Shown piece by piece: positions 34,206 through 46,379 of a stretch of DNA of 64,000 nucleotides. The translations under genes were made by a program, and so were the position numbers. Position 1 is the first letter of the stretch. Every line of letters begins with the position of its first letter. Source of the DNA: Trichobilharzia szidati (taxonomy: Eukaryota; Platyhelminthes; Trematoda; Strigeidida; Schistosomatidae); assembly GCA_944472155.2 (NCBI GenBank), contig OX235279.1, positions 136,062,920 to 136,126,919 of the forward strand. Direction: 5' to 3'. The notes beneath the pieces were generated by a model, which made no database searches, was not told where the DNA came from, and saw nothing but the letters and a program-made list of their open reading frames with translations.

Positions 34206-37200
34206 AGTGACTTTAATTTTAGCTAAAATTGGAGCAGGAGTGATGGTCTCAGCAAGATATAATATTGTCACATTTCATTGACCTATTTCAATCTGTTTCT
34301 AGCAAGCATATTTTTAACATTATACATGAGAAAATGTTAATATAATCTTAGCCAGCTATTAATCGAAATCTTCTGAACTACATGAATGTCTTCAGAAGGC
34401 ATTTTCAGACTCATTGTAATGGAAAAATGGAATACTAAGCAGTTTTGTCAGGTTTTCCAGGCATAAGTTACATGAATGAAAAGTAATAAAAGATAGAAAT
34501 GGGACTGTAACTAACTCAGAAAAATAAAGTGGTACAATATATCGTTATTACAAGGACAATCAATATTAACATGAAAGATAAGATGAATTGAAAACACGAG
34601 CGGTTCGGCTAGAAATAAAATGGAAAGTTCTAATAGGGAATGATAGGGAACAGTATGACTCCAGAGAACTGATGCGATAATAATCTATAAGTAGTAATTG
34701 ATACATCTAGTTAATTGTATATATAATCACATCCACTCTACCTAAACGAGTTGCATTTCTGTTGCTTGATAGCTATTTTGAAAATTTCAAAATACCTACA
34801 TTATGTGCACTATTTCATAAGTGTCAAGCATTCGAACCGATTAATGATATTACAGTCTTTCAGCTTCTAGGTTTCTGGGACATACCCTGAAAAAATAATC
34901 AAGAATTATACACCTTTTTTCTGGATATATGTACTTTGGTGTGTAAATATGAACTTAAAAGGAAGATGACTTAAAACCAGAATTCTTCAATAACATCAAG
35001 TGGGCAACAGAAATCACTATCAGTAAAAGAAAGTCTGACCTCAAAACCATGTCACATGAAGCATAACTATGATATACTCTTTCTGTGATATATGGGGAAG
35101 CTTAATTTACTAATAATACATTCTTAATCATATAAAAGAGGTTACTTCCTGAATGTAACTTCTTGTTATAAACTGCAAGTATAATATCATGATATTTAAA
35201 ATAGCCAGTGTAGATGACTTATTGAACGGCATTGTTCTGTTAGAAGATGGCCATTATTGGAATTTATAGAAAGGTGTTTTAAAATTTATTTTGTAATTTG
35301 TTAACAGGATAAACATACATCCCAGTATGCCAAGATGTTTCCACAAAGTTAAAACGTAGTAATACCTCGTGGAAAACAGTGGATGAAAGAATGTAGCGAT
35401 TGTCAACAAATGAAAACAGCCTAGTCTATTTACACAATTGAGAGATCATTTTTTTGAAAATATCACTAAATCTGAAGAGCTTTCTCTATTGAAAGTTAAT
35501 TGGTTGATAAATTCAACAACCCCTGAGACTAATATACATGTAAATTTTCATACAAAAATGTTCACATACTGTCGTCTACCATGTTTTGTAATTGCGTTAT
35601 TGAGTTTGTATTTACTCGTAAAGTAATATTAGTCTTCGACATTGAACAGTACTTCTTTGTGACTTGTTGATGAATTTAGTATTTACCCACTTTATTTACT
35701 TACGCTTAGGTAAATGAAAACTGAGCGAAATAGCTCTAAAAGTAATTTAATATCTCAGGCTTTCTAGTGTTCATTGAAAACTAAATATCACATCTAAATA
35801 AGACAGGAAAAATCTTATTGCAAAGACGGTGTGCAGCAATCAATAAAAAGCAAATTAGTTGATTATCTTAACTGAAATAATGGTGTTTTCAATCGTCGGC
35901 TCATTTCAATCAAAAAATAAATTCAAAAATACTAGCTAGTGTTTACATTGCCATGTGTGTTTTAAGATTATATTTACAGTATCAGACTGTTGCATGGATT
36001 GCAGCATATGGACTATTCACTGTCTACAGAAAAAGCCGCATAAACATCAGCCGTACTTAGACTGGGATCATCACTGAAATTAACTATTAAATATTTGAAT
36101 GCTTCTTTTTAAAAACCCTCTTGTAAAACAAATAAAAACAACATGGAAATTCTGCTGATAGGTAGGTATTTCTTAATCCTATAGGTGAAATTTTCACACT
36201 AAGCCTATAATCTTACAATATACACGACCAAAACAGTAATACAAGATCTGTTGTTCACCAATTCAAGAAACAACATAATTTCTACGTAATAAGAAGAGGA
36301 CTTTTTCTTCTTCGAAACATGTATTCTGTAGGTTTATATGTGAGTGGAATAATCTCTCATACTTCAACTGGTCTTTAAATCTAGTAAACAATGTAAATAG
36401 AAACAGATGGATGAATAGTCAGTCCCCTTTTTATTTTATGAACATCATCACTGCTATTATCACCAACATTTCAGTTCCCCTCCTTGTCCTACTATCTTTT
36501 GATTACAATAAAGTAAATTTTTTCTCTCATAACAATTAGAATCAGTTAATGGGTGACCAACTGATAAGAATTATTTACTTATCATTTATACTTGTTTCAC
36601 CATTTCCGTCTTCCTCTAGTGGACTACGAACACACACACACATGCAAAAACAAAGCGAGAATTCCTTAAAACAACAATTTTTTCATCCTATAAGCGTATT
36701 TAGGAAATGTTTATCTCTTCCTATTTCTTCTTTTAGTTGAACTAAGTAAATAATTCCATATGTCATGCGTCTTGTTATCTTAACATCATAAGTTCCAAAC
36801 ATTACTCTTTAACTTCCTTCTACTACTATAGCCTAGTTCCTCTTTCCTTCTCACTATCTCTCTCTTATTTCTTCCTGTACCAATTATATAATTCATTTTT
36901 GCATACTGAACTAAAATTTCAGATACTACTATTATTGCGACCAGTACTACTACTAAGTGTAATAGTAGTATTTTATTAACATTTATCGGTAACTGGTAAA
37001 TGATGAAAGAGAGTAGTGGAATATCAGGGCATAATCGAAGTCATTAGTGCCATTATTTTTTTAAACTGGTGAACATCAACGACTATTCCAAAATGAGGAG
37101 GGGAAAATGATGAATATACTGGCTTAAGCAACGACTGAGAATCGCCACTAAGTAATGCCAGACAGCGTTGTTAGTACCCTGAAATTTCAAGAAACTTATC

Positions 37201-37461
37201 TTCTAGATAAGCATCCACATACCATACACCGAAAAACTAGTCGTTTGGTGTGTTTGAATTGAAAAGTGATCAGGTGTTGAAACGATAAAGTTCTGAATAA
37301 TTTTTACACTAAAGAGGATCAAAGCAAACCACATATCACTGAATAAGTGACTCACTCAGAAAACCTACAGTTGATAAGTGCATCTTTCGTATAATCTTTT
37401 AGTGCATTCTCACACCGAAGTTCACATATTCAACGAACAGGAAGAAATTTAATACAACTTC
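34206..37461. other. Non-coding AT-rich DNA
   Basis: No recognisable genes. A perfect 21-bp palindrome (10-bp arms TATTTTGAAA) lies at 34774-34794, and imperfect ACT/AGT triplet runs occur at about 36935-36975. Confidence 0.5.
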
Positions 37462-37500
37462 AGATTTTCCCGTCAATTCAATCAATGAACGGGAAAATCT
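37462..37500. repeat. 12-bp perfect inverted repeat
   Basis: AGATTTTCCCGT at 37462-37473 and its complement at 37489-37500 around a 15-base loop. It lies about 50 bp before the SINE at 37549. Confidence 0.8.
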
Positions 37501-37548
37501 AAAATTCAATTAAATGATTAACATGACCCGTTGCACAAGAGGTGACTC

Positions 37549-37700
37549 TTATGGCCCAAGTGGTCTAGTGGATAACACTTTAGCGTTTGAAACTATGGGC
37601 ACTGGGTTCGAGCCTCGGTGGTAATATCATCACTCACTGCGGAATGTAAGTACATCCAGCGGACGAGTCCCGAATAGGACGAAATGCGCATACTTCTAAC
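37549..37700 (+). mobile_element. tRNA-derived SINE, SM-alpha type
   Basis: Begins as a tRNA-like RNA polymerase III promoter: A box TGGTCTAGTGG at 37561-37571 and B box GGTTCGAGCC at 37605-37614. The linker aatatcatcactcactgc follows, and then a hammerhead-like domain. This layout is that of the SM-alpha family of schistosomes. The 3' strand of the ribozyme domain and the tail seem to be lost after about 37690. Confidence 0.85.
37651..37690 (+). ncRNA. Hammerhead ribozyme remnant in the SINE
   Basis: ACATCCAG is the 5' strand of stem I. The core reads CGGACGA where an active hammerhead has CTGANGA, so the invariant U4 is G. Stem II GTCC/GGAC with its loop and GAAA are intact. The partner strand of stem I (CTGGAT) is missing downstream, so it should be inactive. 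Confidence 0.8.
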
Positions 37701-37912
37701 AGGAAGATAGGTTTTACAATAGCATTTCTAAGCGTTTACCATAGCACAGGCATCTCAAAAGTGCAAATATGTTTGCCAGTGCAATCAATCATAATCTAAT
37801 AGACAGTGATCTCAAAAATGATAACGCTATATCCTCAAAACAGTAAGTGTTAAACGACTGAAGTTGAACTAATTTTTCTTTTAAAATCTTTATATAATTA
37901 GACCCACTCAGA

Positions 37913-38273
37913 AACTTGGATGAGTCAAGAACAACAAATGTATCAGGATATTAGGAGGCCAATTTTATTATTCCACGGATTCTTTTCAACTGATTACAGT
38001 CCAAACAACACGAAAATATACAAATTACAAAACACCTTTCAACATACACTCATCACGTTGACAACAAGTTACTGATAGAAACATATTGATAAGTAACATA
38101 AGTCTATGATGATGTAGGAAGTTAAGTTACTAAGTGTTCAAATGATCGACTATTTACAGAATGATGAGATGAATATTTTTGAAAAAAAAAGGAAATGGAT
38201 GAGAATTCCGAAGAAGGTTTAACTAGAAATAGTATGTTATTATGACAGGCTACTTAAATGGAAGAAAATATTT
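37913..38273. repeat. Left arm of a 361-bp near-perfect inverted repeat
   Basis: Reverse complement of 38722-39082 with only three mismatches and no gap. In its orientation it forms the region 3' of the PLE coding fragment at 38453-38737. The words attattccacggattctt and ttcaactga are also found, diverged, at about 41187-41215, downstream of the larger PLE, so the arm is probably PLE 3' untranslated sequence. Confidence 0.95.
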
Positions 38274-38452
38274 TCTTCAGTATTAGTAAGAGTAATGTGG
38301 GTGGCGCGTAGATAGAAAAAGAAAATCTGAAAGAGAATAGAAGATATCGAAGACTAAGTAACGTCACAAGGTTGTACAACTTTTTTTTGTTAGTAAAACC
38401 ATTAAGCTAATGACAAGTTCACTTCTCTCTCCTTCTGCTTGAATAAATTTCG

Positions 38453-38737
38453 TTACAACAGTATGATGGAGACCGCTTCAGTAAAATGTACCAGGCCTGG
38501 TTTCTTTCGTCTGTTGATTGTTCTGAACGTCATCAGGTTATTCATAATATAACGAGTTTCCAAAGGATGATGAATAGTTTCACTCTTCAGTGCTTTTTCA
38601 CCTTCTAGTATCAATTTTTTTGGGAAGTGTTCAGAAATGTGAATAACAATAGTTCTCACCGTTCTTCCGACATATGTTCTTCTATACATACGTGTAAATC
38701 TGTGGATACAGAGACATTGTGAAATATTTTCTTCCAT
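38453..38737 (-). pseudogene. PLE GIY-YIG endonuclease fragment
   Basis: A 94-aa frame: RTYVGRTVRT, then HISEHFPKKLILEGEKAL, then HHPLETRYIMNN and LVHFTEAVSI. This is the YIG half of a GIY-YIG domain and the region after it, aligning with KYIGRTERTASTRFSEH in the copy at 41673. The ending lacks the usual LCIQ and LSLPW tail. RT is absent. The first codons come from the inverted-repeat arm and are probably not original PLE protein. Confidence 0.8.
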
Positions 38738-39082
38738 TTAAGTAGCCTGTCATAATAACATACTATTTCTAGTTAAACCTTCTTCGGAATTCTCATCCAT
38801 TTCCTTTTTTTTTCAAAAATATTCATCTCATCATTCTGTAAATAGTCGATCATTTGAACACTTAGTAACTTAACTTCCTACATCATCATAGACTTATGTT
38901 ACTTATCAATATGTTTCTATCAGTAACTTGTTGTCAACGTGATGAGTGTATGTTGAAAGGTGTTTTGTAATTTGTATATTTTCGTGTTGTTTGGATTGTA
39001 ATCAGTTGAAAAGAATCCGTGGAATAATAAAATTGGCCTCCTAATATCCTGATACATTTGTTGTTCTTGGCTGATCCAAGTT
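38722..39082. repeat. Right arm of the 361-bp inverted repeat
   Basis: Inverted partner of 37913-38273 across a 448-bp spacer. Both arms even have the same A9/T9 homopolymer length. It lies directly upstream of the PLE fragment and contributes the first few codons of that frame. Confidence 0.95.
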
Positions 39083-40226
39083 CCACGAACCTGTGCGTTG
39101 TTCACCGCTCTTTTTTATGGTAAGTTCCTCAGCCTTTTTGTTTCTGAAGTTATATACAGTTTGACGTTATTGTTTTCTCTTTATTGGTTGCCTTGACTGA
39201 TATTTTTACCTTATTGCCTGGTTTTCACTCACCAAAATTTATCCAATTTGAACTCTACTAATGTCGTAATTCTTAAATTGAATGTGTTGTCACCCTTTTT
39301 CACATCTCTATTAATTAACCAGCTTTCTTCCCTAACTCTAAAACAAACTTGTCGTTTTCTTCAATATGCCGGCAAGCTTAGTAACACTTGCTATACCATG
39401 CATTCAGAGTTTCTTATATTCAGTTATGTAGCATCTATATCGTTTCCTTTCAAACTATTTAGGCTTCGTGTGTGAAGACTTAGTATGTTGTTATTAAAAT
39501 TCTGCTGAATATTATGCACCAGCTAATATCAATTAAAGAGTTATTGAATGACAAAGTGCTGTGGACAGCTCTTCAGTCATGGACAAAATTCACTGAGGAG
39601 TCCCTTACAAGGAAGAAACAAGTGTAAAGCGGTCCTTAGTGTTTGTTGATTTCTTAAGTGATCTCGGTCAGTAAAGAAATCTACTCTGTGATTAATAGAA
39701 TCCTTGGAAAGTGAACATCAGGATATTAAAATAATATCGGTATTTATGCAGCTAATAAGAATATATGGAATATAATGATACACTATTCCGTTTTCAATTG
39801 AAAGAAAACCTTTTCTTTGTCGTAACAGTCATTTTGTTCCATTACGTTCCCATGGGCAAACCTTTGATCAGTTTGTTAATCCTATTTTCTCATCATGCTG
39901 ACTGTTGTGTTTTCTATCCTAACTAGATATGAATGTTTGTTTTACACATTTGAAGTCATTTGTAAGATTATGTCTTGTCATAGGTGTTAGGTAGCAGTAG
40001 TACTCAGGACGTGTTGGTCTATTTGTTTAAGATGTCTTTCAAAGATAATAGCAATCGAGTACGTTGGTATTTTCACTGAGAACCGAAATAATAATTGTTG
40101 TTTACGACTGATTTAACTTCTTAAATTAAATTTTCCATCTTGACAGAACAAAAAGTAGTCACAGAATATTTCTGAATAATGGGGAGAATAATTGTTTTGT
40201 TTGTCTTAGGAAACAGTAATGGTGAA
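39083..40226. other. Non-coding DNA
   Basis: Nothing recognised apart from short chance ORFs. Confidence 0.5.
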
Positions 40227-40497
40227 GTAATTATTATTATTCCCTTGCCTTCCGAGTAGATCATAGGGCTTCAGCAACACATCTCCACTTTGTTCTGTTT
40301 TCTGCCGTCCCCTTCAAGTGACCCCACGATTGACCATAATCTCTCATCTCCTCCCCGCCACACGATCTCCTCCATGTCACTCTCGAAAAGATGATCTACT
40401 CGTCGCTTCCCATTGGGATTCCACTTGAGGGCTTGACATGCGGTGTCACTCGGCAGCCTCCTCAGTGTATGCCCGACCCATCTCCATCTTCTCCTAC
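40227..40497 (-). mobile_element. RTE-type LINE, 3' end fragment
   Basis: On the minus strand it reads like the end of the LINE at 33930-34205: GAGATGGGTCGGGCATAC, a CTGAGGAGG-type word, GACATGGAGGAGATC, then GTGTTGCTGAAGCCC and a terminal AATAATAAT. It is 5'-truncated, as usual for LINE insertions, and in opposite orientation to 31262-34205. Confidence 0.8.
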
Positions 40498-40689
40498 AGG
40501 CAAATTACTTTTGATAAGTAACCATTTTCTCTACCAAATGAAATGAGGCCTTCACAGGACATTTTATTCTGCACCTCTTAATAGGAGCATTTATTTGAAA
40601 AATCATTCATCATAGGTTACCAGAAATGTCCACTCAGTGCTTCTTTATGCTTCATAGAACTAATAGGTCACCAAAAGGATTTACAACGC

Positions 40690-41045
40690 GCTACAGACTT
40701 TCTTTAATAGCTAGCTTCTCTTCACACTGAAGATCAGGTTCCTGGTAAGGATGAGAAAGACAGAACGACTTTGCAATGTATAGTCCAACAAAAAATGTGC
40801 AGAAGAAAGTGGAGATGGGTCGACATAAGTTGATGAGACATCCAAGTGAAATCGCACGCCACACTCTTTAGGGGGATCTAAATGGTGGCGACGAGTTTGC
40901 CCGTCACAGGGTGACATGAAGGTGATGTAAACAGTAATGAAAGCTTGTAGGTAGGCATGCAGCTGACTAAAATTAAGAGCAGGGAAGAAAGAGCAATGGA
41001 GATTTGATGCGAAAAAAGCGCAAGGCAAGAACAATTACAATAAAA
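40690..41045 (+). mobile_element. Degenerate LINE C-terminal fragment
   Basis: Contains GAAAGTGGAGATGGGTCG, an ACATCCAAGTGAAATCGC-type block and CAGGGTGACATGAAGGTG, paralogous to the C-terminal coding text of the RTE element ending at 34205 (WRWIGHT... region). Its 3' part differs and lacks the AATAAT tail, so it may belong to a related subfamily. Confidence 0.65.
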
Positions 41046-41672
41046 GTTTAGTAGGAACAGCTATCTTAAAACTATGCTGACCGCAAACAAAAATGTTCGT
41101 TAGTATCGTAATTTCATGCAACCGGTTCCCTTTATTAGTTTGAAGAGAGAAAGAACGAACATGTTTGCAGGATAATACGAGCTCGTTTTATTTCGTGGAT
41201 TCTCATCAACTGCATACATCCTAAACAAAATCAAATTATAGGTTTCAAGAAAGTTGTGGAACATACTTTTTCATAAATACTTTGAGTTATAGATAGAAGG
41301 CATAAGGAACATAATTCCAGAATTTGATGTAGGTAGACAGATTATTCGGTGTCAAAAAACAACTAATTATATATAGTGGAATTGGATAAGAGGGGTAAGA
41401 GTTCAGATTTCTATTGGAAAACAACACAGATTGGTTAGAGGCATATTACAGGGTCAGGGTCAGAGAACAAAGTAAATTTACACATCTTGTGGTGGAGAGT
41501 TTAAGAGGGTGGGGGTGAATAGTGAAGTAACATTTATAACTTAAACACACAAACAATTAAGTAGATTTAGAAACTTGAAGGTCAAAATTGAATAGAATGT
41601 TACGTAACAAGACAAACACACAGGCATACTGACAGAAAGGCAAAACAAAAATAAAATAAAATAGAGTTAGGG
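41046..41672 (-). other. Probable 3' untranslated region of the PLE at 41673-43624
   Basis: Non-coding stretch directly after the PLE stop (minus strand). About 41187-41240 resembles the inverted-repeat arms at 37913 and 38722, supporting a PLE 3' origin for all three. Confidence 0.55.
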
Positions 41673-43280
41673 TTACCAAGGTAGTGAAAGATTAATCACA
41701 CTATCTTTCTGTATACAAAGGTCTGGTCGAAATCTCTTGATAGCAATGGCTTCTGCGAAGCGAAGTAGCCGTGGGTTTCTTTGTGTATTGATTATTTTGA
41801 AGGCTTGGCTGATTTCTACTGTGTGTCCTGTGTCAATTAGATGTCTGGCGATTGCACTTGATAACACTTTTCTTCCTTTTGTACGGAGACTCTTAGGAAT
41901 GTGCTCAGAAAATCTAGTAGATGCTGTCCTCTCAGTCCTTCCTATGTACTTGCTACCGCAGGTGCACGTGAATTGGTAAATGCAGTTGGAGTTGACGTGA
42001 GTAGGGAACTCATCTACTTTTGACTGGGTTAACGAGCACACAGTGTTGTGAAGTAGGATCAGTCTGGCGGCTGGGAACGTTCTTTTTAATGCACCTGTGA
42101 TTCTTTTTTGTGTTCTTGTGGATACGTCTTCCCCTTTGTACGCTAGACAGATGAAAACTGGTTTCTTTTCAACGGTGTCGGGTTTCGGTTTGTGTACTTC
42201 TTCATTTCTATATTTTAATATGAACTTTCGAGGATATCCATTCTCGATAAGGTTCTTTTCGATGATCTCAAGTTCTTCTTCAATCTTGTCTTCTGAACAT
42301 ATTTCTTTGGCTCTGCTGAAGAGCGTTTTTACTAGACATCGTTTGTAACTGGTTGGGCAAAAGCTATGATAATGTAGGTATTGACCAGTCCAAGTTTCTT
42401 TCCTGTAGACAGATTTTTGAATTGTCCCATCGTTTCTTCTTTTTATGTTGACATCTAGGAAATGGAACTGGTTGTTTCTTTCGTAGTCAATTGTGAATGC
42501 GATGTTGGGATGGGCCGCGTTGAGTTTCTCAAACATTGTGGACGCGTGTTCTATATCATTGCAGACCACAAACGTGTCGTCGACATATCTGCAGTAATAG
42601 GTGGTTCTTTCTATTTCCTCTTTCATTTGAGTCTGTTCAAGATGAGCCATGAATATGTCAGCAAGAACAGGACCCAGAGGTGAACCCATAGCCACCCCGT
42701 CAATCTGCCGGTACAGCTGATTGTTGAATCGGAATTGAATATTCTTTGTACATAGAAATAACAATTTGCGTAGCTCATTTTCTGGAAGAGGGAGCAGTTC
42801 GGACTGCTGGCATATGATTTTTACTGTTTCTTCGATGGGTATGCTGGTAAACAGTGAACAAACGTCGTATGACACGAGAAGTCTATCTGAAATATTGAGT
42901 TGATCTAATTCTTGTGAAAACTGGAAGGAATCTGTGATACTGTGAGCTGCCAGCTTTTTTCGAATGGGTTCCAGCTTTTGGGCCAACCATCTGGCCAGTT
43001 TATGGCATGGTGATTTCACCATTGATATTATAGGTCTCAATGGTACATCACTTTTATGGACTTTGGGTTGACCGTACATGAATGGTACACGCGAACCCCT
43101 TGGTTTAAGGTCGTTGTAAGTGCTGTTGTCTATTAGCCCTTCTTTAAGTAGTCCTTTGAGGTGCTTGCTTACTTTATTTTCGAAGGCCGCTGTTGCTTCT
43201 TTTTTGGACGTGTCGACTTGAAATCTTATTGGATCATCGAGAATGGTTTTCATTTTTGAGATGTAGTCTCGGCGGTTCAT
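41673..43280 (-). CDS. PLE reverse transcriptase with GIY-YIG endonuclease (frame 2)
   Basis: 535 aa. RT motif A VSYDVCSLFTSIP lies at about 136-148, DGVAMGSPLGPVLADIF at about 194-210, and the catalytic YVDD at about 232-235. FHFLDVNIKRR follows at about 273. The linker carries VFICLAYKGED at about 375. The GIY-YIG domain starts YQFTCTCGSKYIGRT at about 435-449, with the downstream Arg/His block RFSEHIP. The C-terminus AEAIAIKRFRPDLCIQ ... LSLPW is the normal PLE end. All catalytic residues visible are intact. DKG and the N-terminus are separated from it only by the frameshift. Schistosome PLEs prime reverse transcription at sites nicked by this endonuclease (family knowledge). Confidence 0.9.
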   Translation of the reverse strand: MNRRDYISKMKTILDDPIRFQVDTSKKEATAAFENKVSKHLKGLLKEGLIDNSTYNDLKPRGSRVPFMYGQPKVHKSDVPLRPIISMVKSPCHKLARWLAQKLEPIRKKLAAHSITDSFQFSQELDQLNISDRLLVSYDVCSLFTSIPIEETVKIICQQSELLPLPENELRKLLFLCTKNIQFRFNNQLYRQIDGVAMGSPLGPVLADIFMAHLEQTQMKEEIERTTYYCRYVDDTFVVCNDIEHASTMFEKLNAAHPNIAFTIDYERNNQFHFLDVNIKRRNDGTIQKSVYRKETWTGQYLHYHSFCPTSYKRCLVKTLFSRAKEICSEDKIEEELEIIEKNLIENGYPRKFILKYRNEEVHKPKPDTVEKKPVFICLAYKGEDVSTRTQKRITGALKRTFPAARLILLHNTVCSLTQSKVDEFPTHVNSNCIYQFTCTCGSKYIGRTERTASTRFSEHIPKSLRTKGRKVLSSAIARHLIDTGHTVEISQAFKIINTQRNPRLLRFAEAIAIKRFRPDLCIQKDSVINLSLPW

Positions 43281-43282
43281 TA

Positions 43283-43624
43283 TTACGACACCTGAGCCTT
43301 TGTCTGGTTTGAGAATGACGATGTTTTCATTATTCGTAGGTTTTTTATTGCTGTTCTGTGTTCTTTAGTAAATAATTTTGAGTGTGCTGGAGGAGAGATC
43401 TGATATTGTTCTGCAATATCGATCATTTTGGACTTAAACCAGACTCTTTTATCCTCGTCTATGGGTTTAAGGTCGGAAAGTTGACTGTATAAATACTCAA
43501 ACTGCGTTTCTGTATTGATTCTGTTTATAAACGGGTTTGGTACGTGGTACTTAAATCCTAAGGACAGAGCTTCAGTTTCGATTTTATTAAGTTTCACATC
43601 GTATCGTAATTGGAAAAAGGACAT
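43283..43624 (-). pseudogene. PLE N-terminal domain (frame 1, before frameshift)
   Basis: 113 aa. KIETEALSLGFKYHVPNPFI and QFEYLYSQLSDL match the region that precedes the DKG motif in PLE proteins. After KNLR the frame slips and continues in the wrong phase to a stop, so the final residues are not PLE sequence. One indel would explain the break. Confidence 0.8.
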
Positions 43625-43949
43625 TCTTAGTGGACTTTATGTAGGAAATAATTTGTGATTAGTAAACTTAAGTAAACTGTACTACCTGTGTGATCACCTT
43701 AGATAAAAAATTTAAAAAGTTGCTTTTAAGTGTGATCTCCTTCTGTCTTTCAATAAAGACTTATCTCAGTGGAGGAATAATGAATAGTCTCAACTGGCTC
43801 AAGGCTAAGCACACGCTTTGCTGTTGTAATAAGTGCATAATACAAAATTTGTGACTCCAACAGCACGCGACCCTTGAAATGAAGAGCACTTCTACCGTTG
43901 AAAGGTTGGTTTATATTAACATGAACTTAAATCTTAGAAAGGATATGTC

Positions 43950-44640
43950 TACTGCGCAGCTGTTCTCCCTCCCCTCCCCGTTCTTTACGAATGTGAGAGA
44001 TGGTTGTTGAATGTGGAAGACTTGAAGAGGCTAGTTGTCTTTGACCATAGGTGTTTACGTTCTGTTTCCCTTCACAGGGGGTATAATATGGTGAGGAATA
44101 TTGTGGTTAGGCACTGGGTGCAAGGTAAGAGAGGGAAGTCAGTAGATGAGGTTGTGAAAGTAAATAGATTGGGATAGATAGAAAGCAGTTTGCACACGCC
44201 GAGTCACTACCTAGGTTATGTAACATAAGATTGGGTTGGAGAAAAGATAGGGGTGACCAAACCAAAACCGGGCATCAATTCATGAAATCTTTGATATTTG
44301 TTATGATCCATGTGAGAAGGTGAAGACTGACTGAATGAAGTTATCAAGACGATAATAACAATGGCATAACTCGAAATCGTTTGCAGAAGCAGAGATACAT
44401 TCGCTCTTTGTGCTCTCCAAGATCTGAAAAATTCCCCTTATTCCTCACATGATTATTCCCATTTGTTTCCATTTATTACAGTTTCTTTGCATCCTCTATC
44501 TCTACATGTCTGGCTACGTTGGGAAGTGTGGTAAAGTGAACTGCTGCACTTCTGTGCTAAATTCTTAATCAGTTTGTCAGTCGTTATAAGTCTGATGACG
44601 TTTTGTTGTCCGGAGATGTAATGCCTTTCTTACACTCTCT
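43950..44640 (+). mobile_element. Non-LTR retrotransposon C-terminal fragment
   Basis: From about 43980 the frame reads VLYECERWLLNVEDLKRL, then FDHRCLRSV, then IVVRHWVQGKRGKS and VNRLG before a stop. This resembles the end of LINE RT proteins (LLYGCETW ... FHHRCLR). Later text in other frames (IRLGWRKDRGDQTK) continues the theme. The 3' limit is uncertain. It is a different family from the RTE remnants. Confidence 0.75.
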
Positions 44641-46103
44641 ATGTAAAAAGCCTTTTAGGAGATGGCAACTCATCCTAGTGTTTCCGTCAACTCACAACTA
44701 ACTAACTTCTCAGGAAAAGATAGTACATAAAATCTCTGTTTTCTCAACAGTTGATTACCAACGAATAAATAGACTAGACTAGACTCTTCAGATTATCTCA
44801 GTTGCCTAACACTTACAGCGCAGTTTCAAAAAGAGATTTATTTCACTTTCTACCAAAACGTGGAAAAATTGATTTTTTACAAACGAGTGAACTGATTTTA
44901 GTGTTATTATTACTTTTCGATGACATACTAGTGGATTTTCACATATTATAAAGATGGCAGCTCACGACTGGACGTAAACGACAGGCTTCTAGGCCATTCA
45001 CATGCATTAGTATAAATGTATCCTAATTCTAGTTCACTCATAATCTTATATCCTACCAACTTGCTGACTCATTTCAGTCACAGCTGACTGACCAATGTTT
45101 AAGTCAAAATTAAAAGGATAAATAGGTCACTGAAATGTCTGCTACACGAAATACTTCCCAGGAAGATAATTGTATGAAAGAGTTGATACCTTTATCTACA
45201 AATGTTCCCTTCAACATGGTTGAGAAATTATTTTAGACAGGTTGTAATTACTGATAAAGATTGTACACTGGCAATTAATAAAGAATTAAACATACAAATA
45301 AACTATTGGAGAAATAAATGAACAAAGGTTCGACATTCCAAAAGAAAAAGAAAAAAACATCAGTAGAATGCATAATATATTCTTCACAAAACAAAATAAA
45401 ATTAAAAAATATTTATTGTGCAACCTTTAATTAAATAAAACAATGCGATTTCAATGATCAGACTGTGTTCACATGCCTTTCAGCATTCAAATTTCTTGAG
45501 TCTAATAAAAAATCTACTCTTGTTGGGAATTAAATTCCCAAAACTAATTTGTTCGTAATAACGTAGTGGGAAGTAAAAATAAAATGTTCAATAAACTTTT
45601 CGGCATAATACTGTAGAAAGGGAGAAATAGACGAGGTTTTCTTCGTCTTACAAAGCTTAGTTAACTATCAAGAGACTTTAGTTAACAAAAATATTCGGTG
45701 AAAAAGTGTTACAAGTAACTTATCAAATCTGATGAAAGAATTTATTTTTGAAAAATGACAGGACAAGCTTCTTAACCAAACAATTAGATAGAGTAATTAA
45801 GTGCTCGTGTTTAGTTTTTCTGTCAGTGAATGCATGGAGATAGTGTTGTTGTTAAAGCCAATCACCCAGAAATTTAACTTCAGTTTAGTCTACTTAGTCG
45901 TCAGTGGGAAGGAAGCATAAACTCTAATAGCCTAGTTTGGGAAACACCTGTACTGTGTAACTTAATTGTTGATTTCTTTGTTACTATTATTACTCTTCTA
46001 CAAGTGATATGTTACGAAGATAAAGCCTAGGTGTATGTGAATCAGTCAACACGATGAACTACTAGGTGAAGAAAATTGGTTCCGAGATTGCTTATTCAGT
46101 TAG
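44641..46103. other. Non-coding AT-rich DNA
   Basis: No recognisable feature. Confidence 0.5.
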
Positions 46104-46134
46104 ATTTTTATTTATTTATTTATTTATTTATATT
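46104..46134. repeat. ATTT microsatellite
   Basis: About seven tandem ATTT units. Confidence 0.9.
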
Positions 46135-46379
46135 TGCAGTTACCGATCACACACAACATTTAGAAAAATGTGTCATCCCAAAAGGTAAAACAAGGAAAAT
46201 TGAACAGAATTTATTTCAAGCAGGCAAGCCCCATTTTTATGTAGTAATATTAAACAACATGGACATTCCTCATATGTCTTATATGATGTGAGTCTTTGCC
46301 TTTGTGATGTTACTACTGAACAAATGTTGCAATATGTAATACAAACCAACACACTCGCTCCATTCAATATTGTGCAGAC

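Larger units (their letters stand above)
41673..43624 (-). mobile_element. Nearly complete Penelope-like element coding region, one frameshift
   Basis: Two abutting frames make one PLE protein. The first (43624-43283) holds the N-terminal domain (ETEALSLGFKYHVPNPFIN). The second (43280-41673) holds RT and endonuclease. They overlap by a frame slip near 43330, because KPDKGSGVVI is readable in the second frame upstream of its first Met. An in-frame stop lies just upstream of the first ATG, so either this is the start or the 5' end is lost. Confidence 0.9.
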
